This document shows, piece by piece, positions 1-6,484 of a stretch of 15,197 nt of DNA. Every line of letters starts with the position of its first letter. Position 1 is the first letter of the stretch. The stretch comes from JAJTFA01 sp044351265 (GTDB lineage Bacteria > Bacteroidota > Bacteroidia > UKL13-3): contig JBILGC010000046.1 in the NCBI GenBank assembly GCA_044351265.1, positions 1 to 15,197 on the forward strand, read 5' to 3'. The translations under genes were made by a program, and so were the position numbers. The notes under the pieces are model-generated. The model saw only the letters and a program-made list of their open reading frames with translations. It did no database searches and was not told where the DNA came from.

Positions 1-209
1 ATTTCAGCCTTTTTATAGACTTCGTCTATAGTTTTAAGCATGGTGGCTCCAGCTTTTTTGTATTCTTCATCACTAAACCCGCTTCCAAGGCCTGCAGTTG
101 CTTGAACAAATAATTTATGACCAGCCTTTGTAAGTGCTGAAACACCAGCAGGAGTAAGACCTACGCGGTTTTCATTGTTTTTAATTTCTTTTGGAACTCC
201 AATAAGCAT
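1..209 (-). CDS. ald: Alanine dehydrogenase, N-terminal part (cut by window edge)
   Basis: Only the first 69 codons lie in the window; the gene runs off the left edge. The protein starts MLIGVPKEIKNNENRVGLTP, the typical opening of NAD-dependent alanine dehydrogenases, which interconvert L-alanine and pyruvate plus ammonia in the cytoplasm. Arg15 in the ENRV motif matches the substrate-binding arginine of the family. A GLGSGFSDEEY segment follows at about residues 40-50, also usual. Transhydrogenase alpha subunits (PntA) share this N-terminal domain, but the IGVPKEIKNNENRV form favours alanine dehydrogenase. The ATG at 209-207 is the only sensible start. The gene diverges from hup and has its own promoter candidate just upstream. 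The NAD-binding half cannot be judged from this window. Confidence 0.85.
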   Translation of the reverse strand, partial: MLIGVPKEIKNNENRVGLTPAGVSALTKAGHKLFVQATAGLGSGFSDEEYKKAGATMLKTIDEVYKKAE

Positions 210-231
210 AATGATTTGATTTTAAGGTTGG

Positions 232-261
232 CAAAAATAATACCTCTCCGTTCAAATCAAA
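232..261 (-). promoter_or_regulatory. Promoter candidate for ald (Bacteroidota type)
   Basis: Read on the minus strand, TTTG (261-258) is followed after 18 nt by TATTTTTG (239-232). This matches the Bacteroidota primary sigma pattern TTTG / TAnnTTTG with normal spacing. It would put the transcript start roughly 15-20 nt before the ald ATG. The match is by eye; AT-rich DNA gives chance hits. Confidence 0.5.
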
Positions 262-307
262 ATTAAGTTGGTAATAATAAAAAAGTAGGTGAACTCTTAG
301 AAAATAC

Positions 308-337
308 TTGCATCGTATTGTATTTCTTATAATTTTG
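308..337 (+). promoter_or_regulatory. hup: Promoter candidate for hup (Bacteroidota type)
   Basis: TTG at 308-310 is followed after 19 nt by TAATTTTG at 330-337, an exact fit to TAnnTTTG. The predicted transcript start is near 343-345, giving a leader of about 28 nt that is AT-rich and lacks a Shine-Dalgarno sequence, as is common in this phylum. A sigma70-like reading (TTGCAT ... TATAAT) has a spacer of only 14 nt and is less likely. Confidence 0.6.
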
Positions 338-371
338 AATCTTGTAAACAAACCCTTAATAAATTAATTCT

Positions 372-647
372 ATGAACAAAGCAGAACTCATCGATGCTAT
401 TGCAGCAGAGTCGAAACTTTCTAAAGCAGACTCAGGACGTGCTTTAGATGCAACAATCAATGCTATCTCTAAATCTTTGAAAAAAGGTGACAAGGTAGTT
501 TTAATCGGATTCGGAAGCTTCTCTGTTGCGAAGCGTAATGCAAGAACAGGACGCAATCCTCAAACAGGCAAAACCATTCAGATTAAAGCAAAGAAAGTTG
601 CAAGGTTTAAGGCCGGTGCTGAGTTAGCTAAAACTGTTAACAAGTAA
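372..647 (+). CDS. hup: HU family DNA-binding protein
   Basis: This is a 91-residue basic protein, the normal length for HU. HU is a nucleoid protein that binds DNA as a dimer, bends it and constrains supercoils. The two N-terminal helices occupy about residues 1-40 (MNKAELIDAIAAESKLSKAD). They are followed by the HU signature GFGSF at 46-50, the arm motif GRNPQTG at 60-66 (the RNP whose proline intercalates into DNA) and a lysine-rich C-terminal strand and helix. The ATG at 372 gives the canonical MNKAELI start. The gene stands alone between a good promoter and a strong terminator, as expected for a highly expressed monocistronic gene. IHF is the sister family; the short symmetrical form without an extended C-terminus fits HU better. 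Confidence 0.95.
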   Translation: MNKAELIDAIAAESKLSKADSGRALDATINAISKSLKKGDKVVLIGFGSFSVAKRNARTGRNPQTGKTIQIKAKKVARFKAGAELAKTVNK

Positions 648-659
648 TTAGCTCAAGCA

Positions 660-701
660 TTTAATAAAAAAGGCTGCCAATTGGCAGCCTTTTTTATTAG
701 A
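660..701. terminator. Bidirectional intrinsic terminator between hup and DUF1573 gene
   Basis: There is a perfect palindrome with its centre between 680 and 681. The GC-rich core AGGCTGCC / GGCAGCCT is flanked by six A on the left and six T on the right, so each strand shows a stem followed by a T run. Pairing continues, with one G-T wobble at 661/700, out to 660/701. It sits 13 nt after the hup stop and 14 nt before the stop of the convergent DUF1573 gene, so one element can end both transcripts. Confidence 0.92.
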
Positions 702-714
702 CTTTGTGTGTAAC

Positions 715-1149
715 TTATTCGGTTGTTTGCATTCTAACAGGAGAAACGGGTTCCACCGGTGTTGGTGTAACAGTCCCTTTTATAATCAAGCTAATTTCTC
801 CGTTTTTTGCATTAGATTTAACGGTAATATACTTCTGAAAAGTTCCTGGTCTGCCATGAGAATTATATACCGCTTTTACTTTAGCCTTAGCTCCCGGCAT
901 AATAGGCTCTTTTGGCCACTCAGGAGTGGTACAGCCGCACGAAGGCTGAACAGCACTGAGGATGAGAGCGGATTTGCCTGTATTGGTGAATACAAATTCG
1001 TAGGCTGCTAAGGTTCCCTCTTTTATAGTGCCGAAGTCATGCTCCGATTTGTCGAATTTTATCTCAGCATTATTTTCCACTTCATTGGTCTGAGCGAAAG
1101 TAAACACGCTGCAAAGCGTCAATCCAATTATAATAATTGATTTTTTCAT
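715..1149 (-). CDS. DUF1573 domain secreted protein (copy 1)
   Basis: This 144-residue protein has a signal peptide (MKKSIIIIGLTLCSVFTFA, cleavage before Gln20) and a single immunoglobulin-like DUF1573 domain at about residues 28-127. The family hallmark SCGCTTPEW lies at 70-78, with Cys71 and Cys73 two apart. Other typical pieces are HDFGTI (37-42), FVFTNTGK (52-59) and the closing IIKGTV. The tail (TPVEPVSPVRMQTTE) is proline-rich and unstructured. DUF1573 proteins are abundant in Bacteroidota and related to ASPM/SPD-2/Hydin-type beta sandwiches; their function is unknown and the location is probably periplasmic. It lies 50 nt downstream of a paralogue on the same strand, suggesting a tandem duplication and perhaps one transcript ending in the shared palindrome. 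Confidence 0.88.
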   Translation of the reverse strand: MKKSIIIIGLTLCSVFTFAQTNEVENNAEIKFDKSEHDFGTIKEGTLAAYEFVFTNTGKSALILSAVQPSCGCTTPEWPKEPIMPGAKAKVKAVYNSHGRPGTFQKYITVKSNAKNGEISLIIKGTVTPTPVEPVSPVRMQTTE

Positions 1150-1199
1150 CTCTTTAAGTATTGGTTATACCTAATGGTATTAAAAACTTTTAGCAATAA

Positions 1200-1619
1200 T
1201 TACTTAGGTGTTACGACTGTAGGAACTTTTACCTCACCTTTCAAGGTTAGAATAACCGTATTTCTTTTGGCATTAGAAAAAACAGTTACATTTTTATTAA
1301 ATGGTCCTATTGCGGCAGCATTATAAGTTGCCTTAATATATCCGGTTTTTTTAGGTGGTATAGGTTCTTTGCTCCATTCAGGTGTGGTGCAGCCGCAAGA
1401 GGCAGAAACGTTGCTAATAATTAAGGGCTCTTTGCCCGTGTTGGTAAAATAGAACATGTAAGTAGCAGGTTCATTCTGAGGAATAACACCAAAGTCATGT
1501 ATTTCCTTTGTGAAATTGATTTCTGCCTGATTTTTGTTCTCGGCAGGTGCTTGTGTTTGTGCATTTACCAATGATATACCACCAAAGGCAATGCAAAGTG
1601 TTAAAATTATTCGTTTCAT
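1200..1619 (-). CDS. DUF1573 domain secreted protein (copy 2)
   Basis: This 139-residue paralogue of the next gene downstream has the same plan. A signal peptide ends at Ala20 (VNA, then Gln21). A DUF1573 domain spans about residues 32-130, with HDFGVI (41-46), FYFTNTGK (56-63) and SCGCTTPEWSKEP (74-86) containing Cys75 and Cys77. The two copies agree closely around the SCGC motif and diverge at both ends, so the duplication is not recent. No catalytic residues are evident; a structural or protein-binding role is the cautious view. It is the promoter-proximal copy, so a promoter should lie in 1620-1790. I see a TATTTTTG element there (1720-1713, minus) but no convincing upstream partner. Confidence 0.87.
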   Translation of the reverse strand: MKRIILTLCIAFGGISLVNAQTQAPAENKNQAEINFTKEIHDFGVIPQNEPATYMFYFTNTGKEPLIISNVSASCGCTTPEWSKEPIPPKKTGYIKATYNAAAIGPFNKNVTVFSNAKRNTVILTLKGEVKVPTVVTPK

Positions 1620-1652
1620 ATAAATTAGTTTAAATTAATGTGTAAAAATCTG

Positions 1653-1688
1653 TTCAAATATTGTTCCATTTTCTAAACAATATTCGAA
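1653..1688. repeat. Inverted repeat in divergent intergenic region
   Basis: TTCAAATATTGTT (1653-1665) and AACAATATTCGAA (1676-1688) form an inverted repeat of 13 nt arms with one mismatch and a 10 nt spacer (CCATTTTCTA). It lies 33-69 nt ahead of the second DUF1573 gene and about 120 nt ahead of the E1 gene. It could be a dimeric regulator site or a leader hairpin of the DUF1573 transcript. The arms are AT-rich, so chance is possible. The rest of 1620-1760 shows nothing else I can support. Confidence 0.4.
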
Positions 1689-1760
1689 GCTATAATTACC
1701 AACGCAATTAAACAAAAATAAGTTGCAGCACGTAAAAAAATTAATGAAATATTAAGCATA

Positions 1761-1792
1761 TTTTAGAATAATGATGTCACATCATATATTTG
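1761..1792 (+). promoter_or_regulatory. Promoter candidate for the E1 gene
   Basis: TATATTTG at 1785-1792 fits TAnnTTTG exactly. An imperfect upstream element (TTTTAG, 1761-1766) lies 18 nt before it. The transcript would start near 1796-1800, leaving only about 5-15 nt before the ATG codons at 1805 and 1811. This also argues that the in-frame TTG at 1790 is promoter rather than start codon. The weak -33 element lowers confidence. Confidence 0.35.
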
Positions 1793-1804
1793 ACGGGTAA
1801 ATTC

Positions 1805-4219
1805 ATGCGTATGGGGAAAAGTGAAAAGGCAAAATTAAATGTAGAAGCCTTTAAAATTGAAGTGTTAAATGATTATGCACTTGCTTTTAAGAGCAGGCAA
1901 GCCAGTTTATTAGGGAGGAAGGAGGTGCTAACAGGAAAAGCTAAGTTTGGCATTTTCGGAGATGGTAAGGAGTTGCCTCAAATAGCAATGGCTAAGGCAT
2001 TTAAGCCCGGTGATTTTCGCTCAGGCTATTACAGAGATCAAACTTTTATGATGGCCATCGGACAGCATACTGTGCAAGAGTTTTTTGCACAATTATATGC
2101 GCATACCGATGTAGAGGCTGAGCCTGCATCAGCTGGTCGCATGATGAATGGACATTTTGGTACAAGAACCATAGATGAGCATGGCAATTGGAAAGAACTT
2201 AAAGCACTAAAGAACTCATCATCTGATATTTCTCCTACCGCAGGTCAGATGTTGCGCTTGGTTGGATTAGCGCATGCTTCAAAATATTACCGTAGGCACG
2301 CTTCTATTATTGGTGAAAACCTATTTTCCGATAATGGAAATGAAATAGCATGGGGAACCATTGGCAATGCAAGTTCATCCGAAGGACATTTTTTCGAGGC
2401 TATTAATGCAGCCGGTGTGCTTCAAATACCAATGGTTATATCAGTTTGGGACGATGGATATGGTATTTCTGTTCCTGCCAAATATCAAACTACTAAAGAA
2501 AATATTTCTGAAATCTTAAAAGGTTTTCAACGCTATAAAGACAGTAATGGTTTTGAGATTTTTACCGTAAATGGTTGGGATTACTCTGCGCTGTGCAAAG
2601 TTTATGATCAGGCGGCAACCATCAGTCGCGAAGAACATGTACCGGTGCTTATTCATGTGAAAGAACTAACCCAGCCCCAAGGTCATTCAACATCAGGATC
2701 TCATGAGCGTTATAAGTCAAAAGAGCGTTTGGAATGGGAGCAGGAATATGATTGCGTAGCTAAATTCAGAACCTGGATATTGGATAATAAACTTGCAACC
2801 GAGGATGAAATTTTAGCTTTGGAAAATGAATCTAAGAAATTGGTCAATGATGCCAAAAAAGCAGCTTGGGATGCCTACATTAAACCAATTAAAGAAGAAC
2901 TTCTTGAGGCATGTGTTTATTTGGAAACGCTTGCACGTGAAAGCAGAATGGGTGCAGAGATAGAATCCGTTGTTACCCGCTTAAAAACGATTTCAGAGCC
3001 CATTAGAAAAGATATAGGAATAGCATTGAATGAGGCATTGCGCATTACATTTGGGGAAGAGTTCCCTTCCAGAAATGAATTGGTTACCTATCGCAACAGT
3101 TTCAGATCTGCCAATGCGGATAGATATAATTCTCACCTTAACAGTCAGTCACACCTTTCAGCATGTAAAGTATCTGAAATACCTCCACAATATTCGGAGA
3201 ATAGTAAAATGGTTGATGGCAGAGAGATTATGCAGGCCTTTTTTGATCAGGCTTTGGGCAATGATCCGCGCGTATTTGCTTTTGGCGAAGATGTTGGTAA
3301 AATAGGGGATGTAAATCAGGGTTTTGCTGGCTTGCAAGAAAAGTATGGTGATACACGTGTCTTTGATACAGGCATTCGTGAGCTTACCATAATCGGACAA
3401 GGTATTGGAGCGGCTATGAGAGGTCTCAGACCTATTGCAGAAATTCAGTATCTCGATTACCTGCTTTATGGTTTACAGCCTTTGAGTGATGATTTGGCTA
3501 CCTTGCAGTATCGCACCAAAGGCGGTCAGAAAGCACCACTTATTATTCGAACACGTGGGCATCGTCTGGAAGGAATTTGGCATTCAGGATCACCTATGGG
3601 TATGATTCTTCACTCTTTGCGAGGTATTCATGTGTTAACACCACGTAACATGACACAGGCTGCTGGCTTTTACAATACCATATTAAAAAGTGATGAGCCT
3701 GCACTTATTATTGAGTGCTTGAATGGATACCGCATCAATGAAAAAATGCCTGATAATATAGGTGAGTACACAGTAGCTTTAGGTAAACCTGAAGTTTTAG
3801 TTGATGGGACGGATGTAACGATTATCAGCTATGGATCTACCCTTCGCATTGCAGAAGAGGCTATTCAACAGCTTGCATCTGTTGGTGTAAGCTGTCAGTT
3901 AATTGATGTGCAGTCACTTCTTCCTTTTGATATCCATCATAGTTTGGTTGAGCAACTCAAAATTACAAATAAGGTGGTTTTTCTGGATGAAGATGTGCCG
4001 GGTGGTGCCAGTGCTTTTATGATGCAGCAATTGTTGGAGGAACAAAACGGTTATGCCTATCTTGATGCTAAGCCGCTCACCATTACTGCCAAACCTCATC
4101 GACCCGCATATGGAACAGATGGTGATTATTTTTCTAAACCAAATGCCGAGGATATTTTTGAGAAAATTTATCAGATGATGCATGAATACAATCCTTCTGC
4201 CTTCCCTGCATTTAATTAA
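1805..4219 (+). CDS. Fused alpha/beta E1 of a 2-oxoacid dehydrogenase (thiamine-diphosphate enzyme)
   Basis: This 804-residue protein joins both E1 subunits, which are usually separate genes, and would decarboxylate a 2-oxo acid and pass the acyl group to an E2 lipoyl protein. The alpha part (about 20-315) shows GYYRDQTF, then GNASSSEG (187-194), VWDDGYGIS (around 216-221) and QGHS (292-295), the usual alpha-subunit order. A helical linker (about 316-465) follows. The beta part starts near Met469 with GEDVG (catalytic-type Glu495) and HSGSP (His593), then a transketolase C-terminal domain from about 670. The thiamine/Mg motif is unusual: GDG...N is replaced by GNA...D. The substrate (pyruvate, branched-chain or 2-oxoglutarate) cannot be read, and no E2 or E3 gene is near. 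ATG 1805 is preferred, ATG 1811 is possible; TTG 1790 overlaps a promoter element. Confidence 0.88.
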   Translation: MRMGKSEKAKLNVEAFKIEVLNDYALAFKSRQASLLGRKEVLTGKAKFGIFGDGKELPQIAMAKAFKPGDFRSGYYRDQTFMMAIGQHTVQEFFAQLYAHTDVEAEPASAGRMMNGHFGTRTIDEHGNWKELKALKNSSSDISPTAGQMLRLVGLAHASKYYRRHASIIGENLFSDNGNEIAWGTIGNASSSEGHFFEAINAAGVLQIPMVISVWDDGYGISVPAKYQTTKENISEILKGFQRYKDSNGFEIFTVNGWDYSALCKVYDQAATISREEHVPVLIHVKELTQPQGHSTSGSHERYKSKERLEWEQEYDCVAKFRTWILDNKLATEDEILALENESKKLVNDAKKAAWDAYIKPIKEELLEACVYLETLARESRMGAEIESVVTRLKTISEPIRKDIGIALNEALRITFGEEFPSRNELVTYRNSFRSANADRYNSHLNSQSHLSACKVSEIPPQYSENSKMVDGREIMQAFFDQALGNDPRVFAFGEDVGKIGDVNQGFAGLQEKYGDTRVFDTGIRELTIIGQGIGAAMRGLRPIAEIQYLDYLLYGLQPLSDDLATLQYRTKGGQKAPLIIRTRGHRLEGIWHSGSPMGMILHSLRGIHVLTPRNMTQAAGFYNTILKSDEPALIIECLNGYRINEKMPDNIGEYTVALGKPEVLVDGTDVTIISYGSTLRIAEEAIQQLASVGVSCQLIDVQSLLPFDIHHSLVEQLKITNKVVFLDEDVPGGASAFMMQQLLEEQNGYAYLDAKPLTITAKPHRPAYGTDGDYFSKPNAEDIFEKIYQMMHEYNPSAFPAFN

Positions 4220-4293
4220 TATCCAAATAATGAGTGATTTTAATGAAATTTAATATAAATTACAGGCTGTTTCAGTCACGTTGATTGAATGAT

Positions 4294-4887
4294 ATGAGCA
4301 GGATAAAACTCAATATTGTTGGTTTAAGTTCAGGGCAAAGCAATGGTTCTTATACATTGATTTTAGGCGAAGCCAACGGTAAAAGAAAGTTACCAATTGT
4401 TATAGGCTCCTTTGAGGCTCAGGCAATAGCTATTGAGATTGAAAAAATAGTTCCCTTCAGGCCAATGACCCATGATTTGTTTGTTACATTTTGTCAAACA
4501 TTTAATATTCAGGTGCAGGAGGTAGAAATTTACAACCTTATCGATGGTGTATTTCATGCAAAATTAATTTGTGAGATGGAAGGAGAAATTAGAGAAATCG
4601 ATGCTAGAACTTCCGACTCAATTGCTTTGGCTGTTAGATTTAAATGCCCCATCTATACCTATGAGGATATCATGAGTGAAGTTGGAGTAATTTTTAATGA
4701 TGATGGAGAAGAAATACCTGGTGAAGATATCCCAGTTCAGGTTGAACCACAGCAAAAAAAAGCAGGATCTGATTTTTCAAAGTTTACCATTGAAGAGCTG
4801 GAAGCTAAACTAACAGAAGCTTTGGCAGTGGAAGATTATGATAAGGCTGCACGCATTCGAGACGAAATTACAAAACGCAAAAAATAA
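4294..4887 (+). CDS. Bifunctional nuclease (BFN/DUF151) family protein with C-terminal UVR motif
   Basis: This 197-residue protein has two parts. Residues 1-135 form a BFN domain (DUF151) with conserved stretches KLPIVIGSFEAQAIAIE (32-48), RPMTHDL (56-62) and DARTSDSIALAVR (103-115). Residues about 163-196 form a UvrB/UvrC (UVR) helical hairpin with the LAVEDYDKAARIRDEI pattern. An acidic, proline-containing linker separates them. BFN proteins were named after a plant nuclease; in bacteria the activity is poorly established, so nuclease is a family name here. UVR motifs mediate protein contacts in UvrB, UvrC and Clp-associated proteins. The ATG at 4294 gives the usual MxxIKLxIVGLS start; an in-frame TTG at 4285 would add three residues. 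It is followed 5 nt later by a nucleoside transporter, so the two are probably co-transcribed. Confidence 0.88.
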   Translation: MSRIKLNIVGLSSGQSNGSYTLILGEANGKRKLPIVIGSFEAQAIAIEIEKIVPFRPMTHDLFVTFCQTFNIQVQEVEIYNLIDGVFHAKLICEMEGEIREIDARTSDSIALAVRFKCPIYTYEDIMSEVGVIFNDDGEEIPGEDIPVQVEPQQKKAGSDFSKFTIEELEAKLTEALAVEDYDKAARIRDEITKRKK

Positions 4888-4892
4888 TTGAT

Positions 4893-6173
4893 ATGGAAAG
4901 ATTCTCCGGATTATTGGGTATTGCACTCATTTTAGGTTTGGCATTTCTATTATCCAATAATCGCAGGGCAATAAACTACAGAGTAGTTGTTAGTGGTTTG
5001 TTGCTTCAGTTATTACTTGCTTTGTTCATTCTTAAAACATCTTTTGGTTCATTAGTTTTTGCTTGGGTGGGCGAGCGCATTAAGCAGTTGCTTGAAATGG
5101 CCGACCGTGGAGGTGAATTTGTTTTTGGCGGACTAATGAAGCCTGAATTGCTCAAACCAATTTTTGGTGATCAATATAGTTTTCTGTTTATGTTTAAAAT
5201 TATGCCTACCATAATTTTCGTTGCCGTATTGGTTAATATAGCCTACCATATTGGTCTTATGCAAATTATCGTATCATTTTTTGCCCGCATAGTTCATGCA
5301 CTTATGCGTGTTAGCGGCAGCGAGGCTTTATCAAATGTGGCAAGTGCTTTTGTAGGTCAGGTTGAAGCTCAAATTATGATTAAACCGTATATTAATACCA
5401 TGACGATGAGTGAGCTTCTCGCCTCCATGAGCGGCAGTATGGCTTGCATTGCTGGTGGTGTAATGGCTGTTTATATTTCAATGGGTGTACCTGCACCTTA
5501 TTTGCTCGCTGCAAGTATTATGGCAGCACCAGGCGCACTGGTAATTTCTAAAATTGTTTGGCCCGAAACAGAAGAAAGCGCTACAAAAGGTGCTGTTAAA
5601 CTGGAAGTAAAAAAGTCGCATGCTAATTTGTTGGATGCCATTTCTCATGGCGCAGCTGATGGCCTAAAAGTTTCATTAAATGTAATAGCGATGCTTATTG
5701 GCTTTATTGCTCTTATTGCATTGGTAAATGTTTTGTTAGGTAAGCTGGGGATTCTCATTGCATCAGGAGGTCTTGACTTTTCAGGAATTGGCATTGATTT
5801 ATCCAAACTAGATTTGAATAGCATTTTTGGATCTGTATTCTCTGTGTTTGCTGCAGCAATGGGTGTGCCTGCTCAAGATACTTTTACCGTTGGATCGCTC
5901 ATGGGCACAAAAATGGTTATTAACGAGTTTGTAGCTTATTCAAATCTTTCACCCATGATTGCCAATGGAAGTATGCACCCTAAATCCTTATTGATTGCCA
6001 GCTTTGCCCTCTGTGGCTTTGCTAATTTTAGTTCCATTGCCATACAAGTAGGTGGCATAGGAGAGTTGAGTCCTGCGAGACGCTCTGATTTGGCCAAGCT
6101 TGGTTTCAGAGCCCTCATATGTGGAACGTTGGCATCTTACCTATCCGCAACTTTAGCTGGTATACTCATGTAA
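4893..6173 (+). CDS. Concentrative nucleoside transporter (NupC/CNT family)
   Basis: This 426-residue, very hydrophobic inner-membrane protein would take up nucleosides with a cation (H+ or Na+). The CNT order is visible: an N-terminal membrane block (about 5-80), a central gate domain (about 97-195, with ASAFVGQVEAQIMIKPY) and a C-terminal core (about 200-425). The family signature is present as GTKMVINEFVAY at 338-349, within which the Asn-Glu pair contacts nucleoside and cation in known structures. The length agrees with bacterial members. The start ATG lies 5 nt after the stop of the BFN gene. The combination of nucleoside uptake with a putative nucleotide-related BFN protein is suggestive, but a shared function is not shown. 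Specificity for particular nucleosides cannot be told from sequence. Confidence 0.92.
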   Translation: MERFSGLLGIALILGLAFLLSNNRRAINYRVVVSGLLLQLLLALFILKTSFGSLVFAWVGERIKQLLEMADRGGEFVFGGLMKPELLKPIFGDQYSFLFMFKIMPTIIFVAVLVNIAYHIGLMQIIVSFFARIVHALMRVSGSEALSNVASAFVGQVEAQIMIKPYINTMTMSELLASMSGSMACIAGGVMAVYISMGVPAPYLLAASIMAAPGALVISKIVWPETEESATKGAVKLEVKKSHANLLDAISHGAADGLKVSLNVIAMLIGFIALIALVNVLLGKLGILIASGGLDFSGIGIDLSKLDLNSIFGSVFSVFAAAMGVPAQDTFTVGSLMGTKMVINEFVAYSNLSPMIANGSMHPKSLLIASFALCGFANFSSIAIQVGGIGELSPARRSDLAKLGFRALICGTLASYLSATLAGILM

Positions 6174-6223
6174 CTTGATTTCTAACTTACATATTGACAT
6201 AGGTACAAATAAGTAAAATCTTG

Positions 6224-6243
6224 AACCCTGCGGTAAACGGGTT
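6224..6243 (-). terminator. Weak hairpin, possible terminator of the long minus-strand run
   Basis: AACCC (6224-6228) pairs with GGGTT (6239-6243) across a 10 nt loop. On the minus strand it is followed by a partly T-rich stretch (CAAGATTTTACTTATTT). It lies in the 74 nt gap between the convergent transporter gene and the small lipoprotein gene. The stem is only 5 bp, so this is a weak call; nothing stronger is present in the gap. Confidence 0.22.
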
Positions 6244-6247
6244 AAAA

Positions 6248-6484
6248 TTAATTCTTTCTTCTGCTCCTTCGTTGCTCATCAAGCATATGCTTTAATGAGT
6301 CCGTTTGATTTGCTGTGCCTGGAGCAGGATAAACAATGATAGTATCTTTATTCTTGAGTATGTTGTCCGAATTGTTTTTTGTGCTTGAAACTTTGCAGCA
6401 CTGAAAAAAACATATGATGACAGTAACCGATAAAATAAACTTAATGTTGTACAACCACTTTGTGTGTTTCGATATTTTTATCAT
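6248..6484 (-). CDS. Possible small lipoprotein or secreted protein, function unknown
   Basis: This is a short open frame of 78 codons at the distal end of the minus-strand run. It has a basic start, a hydrophobic segment (FILSVTVIICFF, about 16-27) and then QCCKVSS, which could be a lipoprotein cleavage site at Cys29 or Cys30. However, Gln before the cysteine is a poor lipobox. The remainder is polar and ends in a very basic DEQRRSRRKN tail. Starting at ATG 6484 it overlaps the end of the T9SS cargo gene by 44 nt. An in-frame TTG at 6454 would cut the overlap to 14 nt and give a more standard signal peptide (MYNIKFILSV...). I recognise no family. It may be a real coupled gene or a chance frame. 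Confidence 0.42.
   Translation of the reverse strand: MIKISKHTKWLYNIKFILSVTVIICFFQCCKVSSTKNNSDNILKNKDTIIVYPAPGTANQTDSLKHMLDEQRRSRRKN

Noticed and set aside
706..1011. Open frame of about 100 codons on the plus strand
   Set aside because: It is antisense to the DUF1573 gene, which has a signal peptide and a conserved domain; the antisense translation is rich in Cys, Arg and Trp with no domain.
1167..1180. Small hairpin (ATACC/GGTAT, 4-nt loop) between the two DUF1573 genes
   Set aside because: Only five pairs, AT-rich, no T run; not enough to call a terminator or regulator site.
1713..1720. TATTTTTG on the minus strand as promoter of the DUF1573 genes
   Set aside because: It matches the -7 element, but no TTG lies at the required distance upstream and the leader would be over 80 nt; kept only as a remark.
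1790..1804. TTG start for the E1 gene adding five residues
   Set aside because: The TTG is the end of a TATATTTG promoter-like element, and ATG codons follow at 1805 and 1811; the extra residues do not resemble the family start.
3158..3400. Minus-strand open frames within the E1 gene (also 3914-4183)
   Set aside because: They lie wholly antisense to a conserved enzyme gene and show no start signal or family features.
4285..4293. TTG start for the BFN gene
   Set aside because: ATG 4294 gives the usual family N-terminus (MSRIKLNIVGLS).
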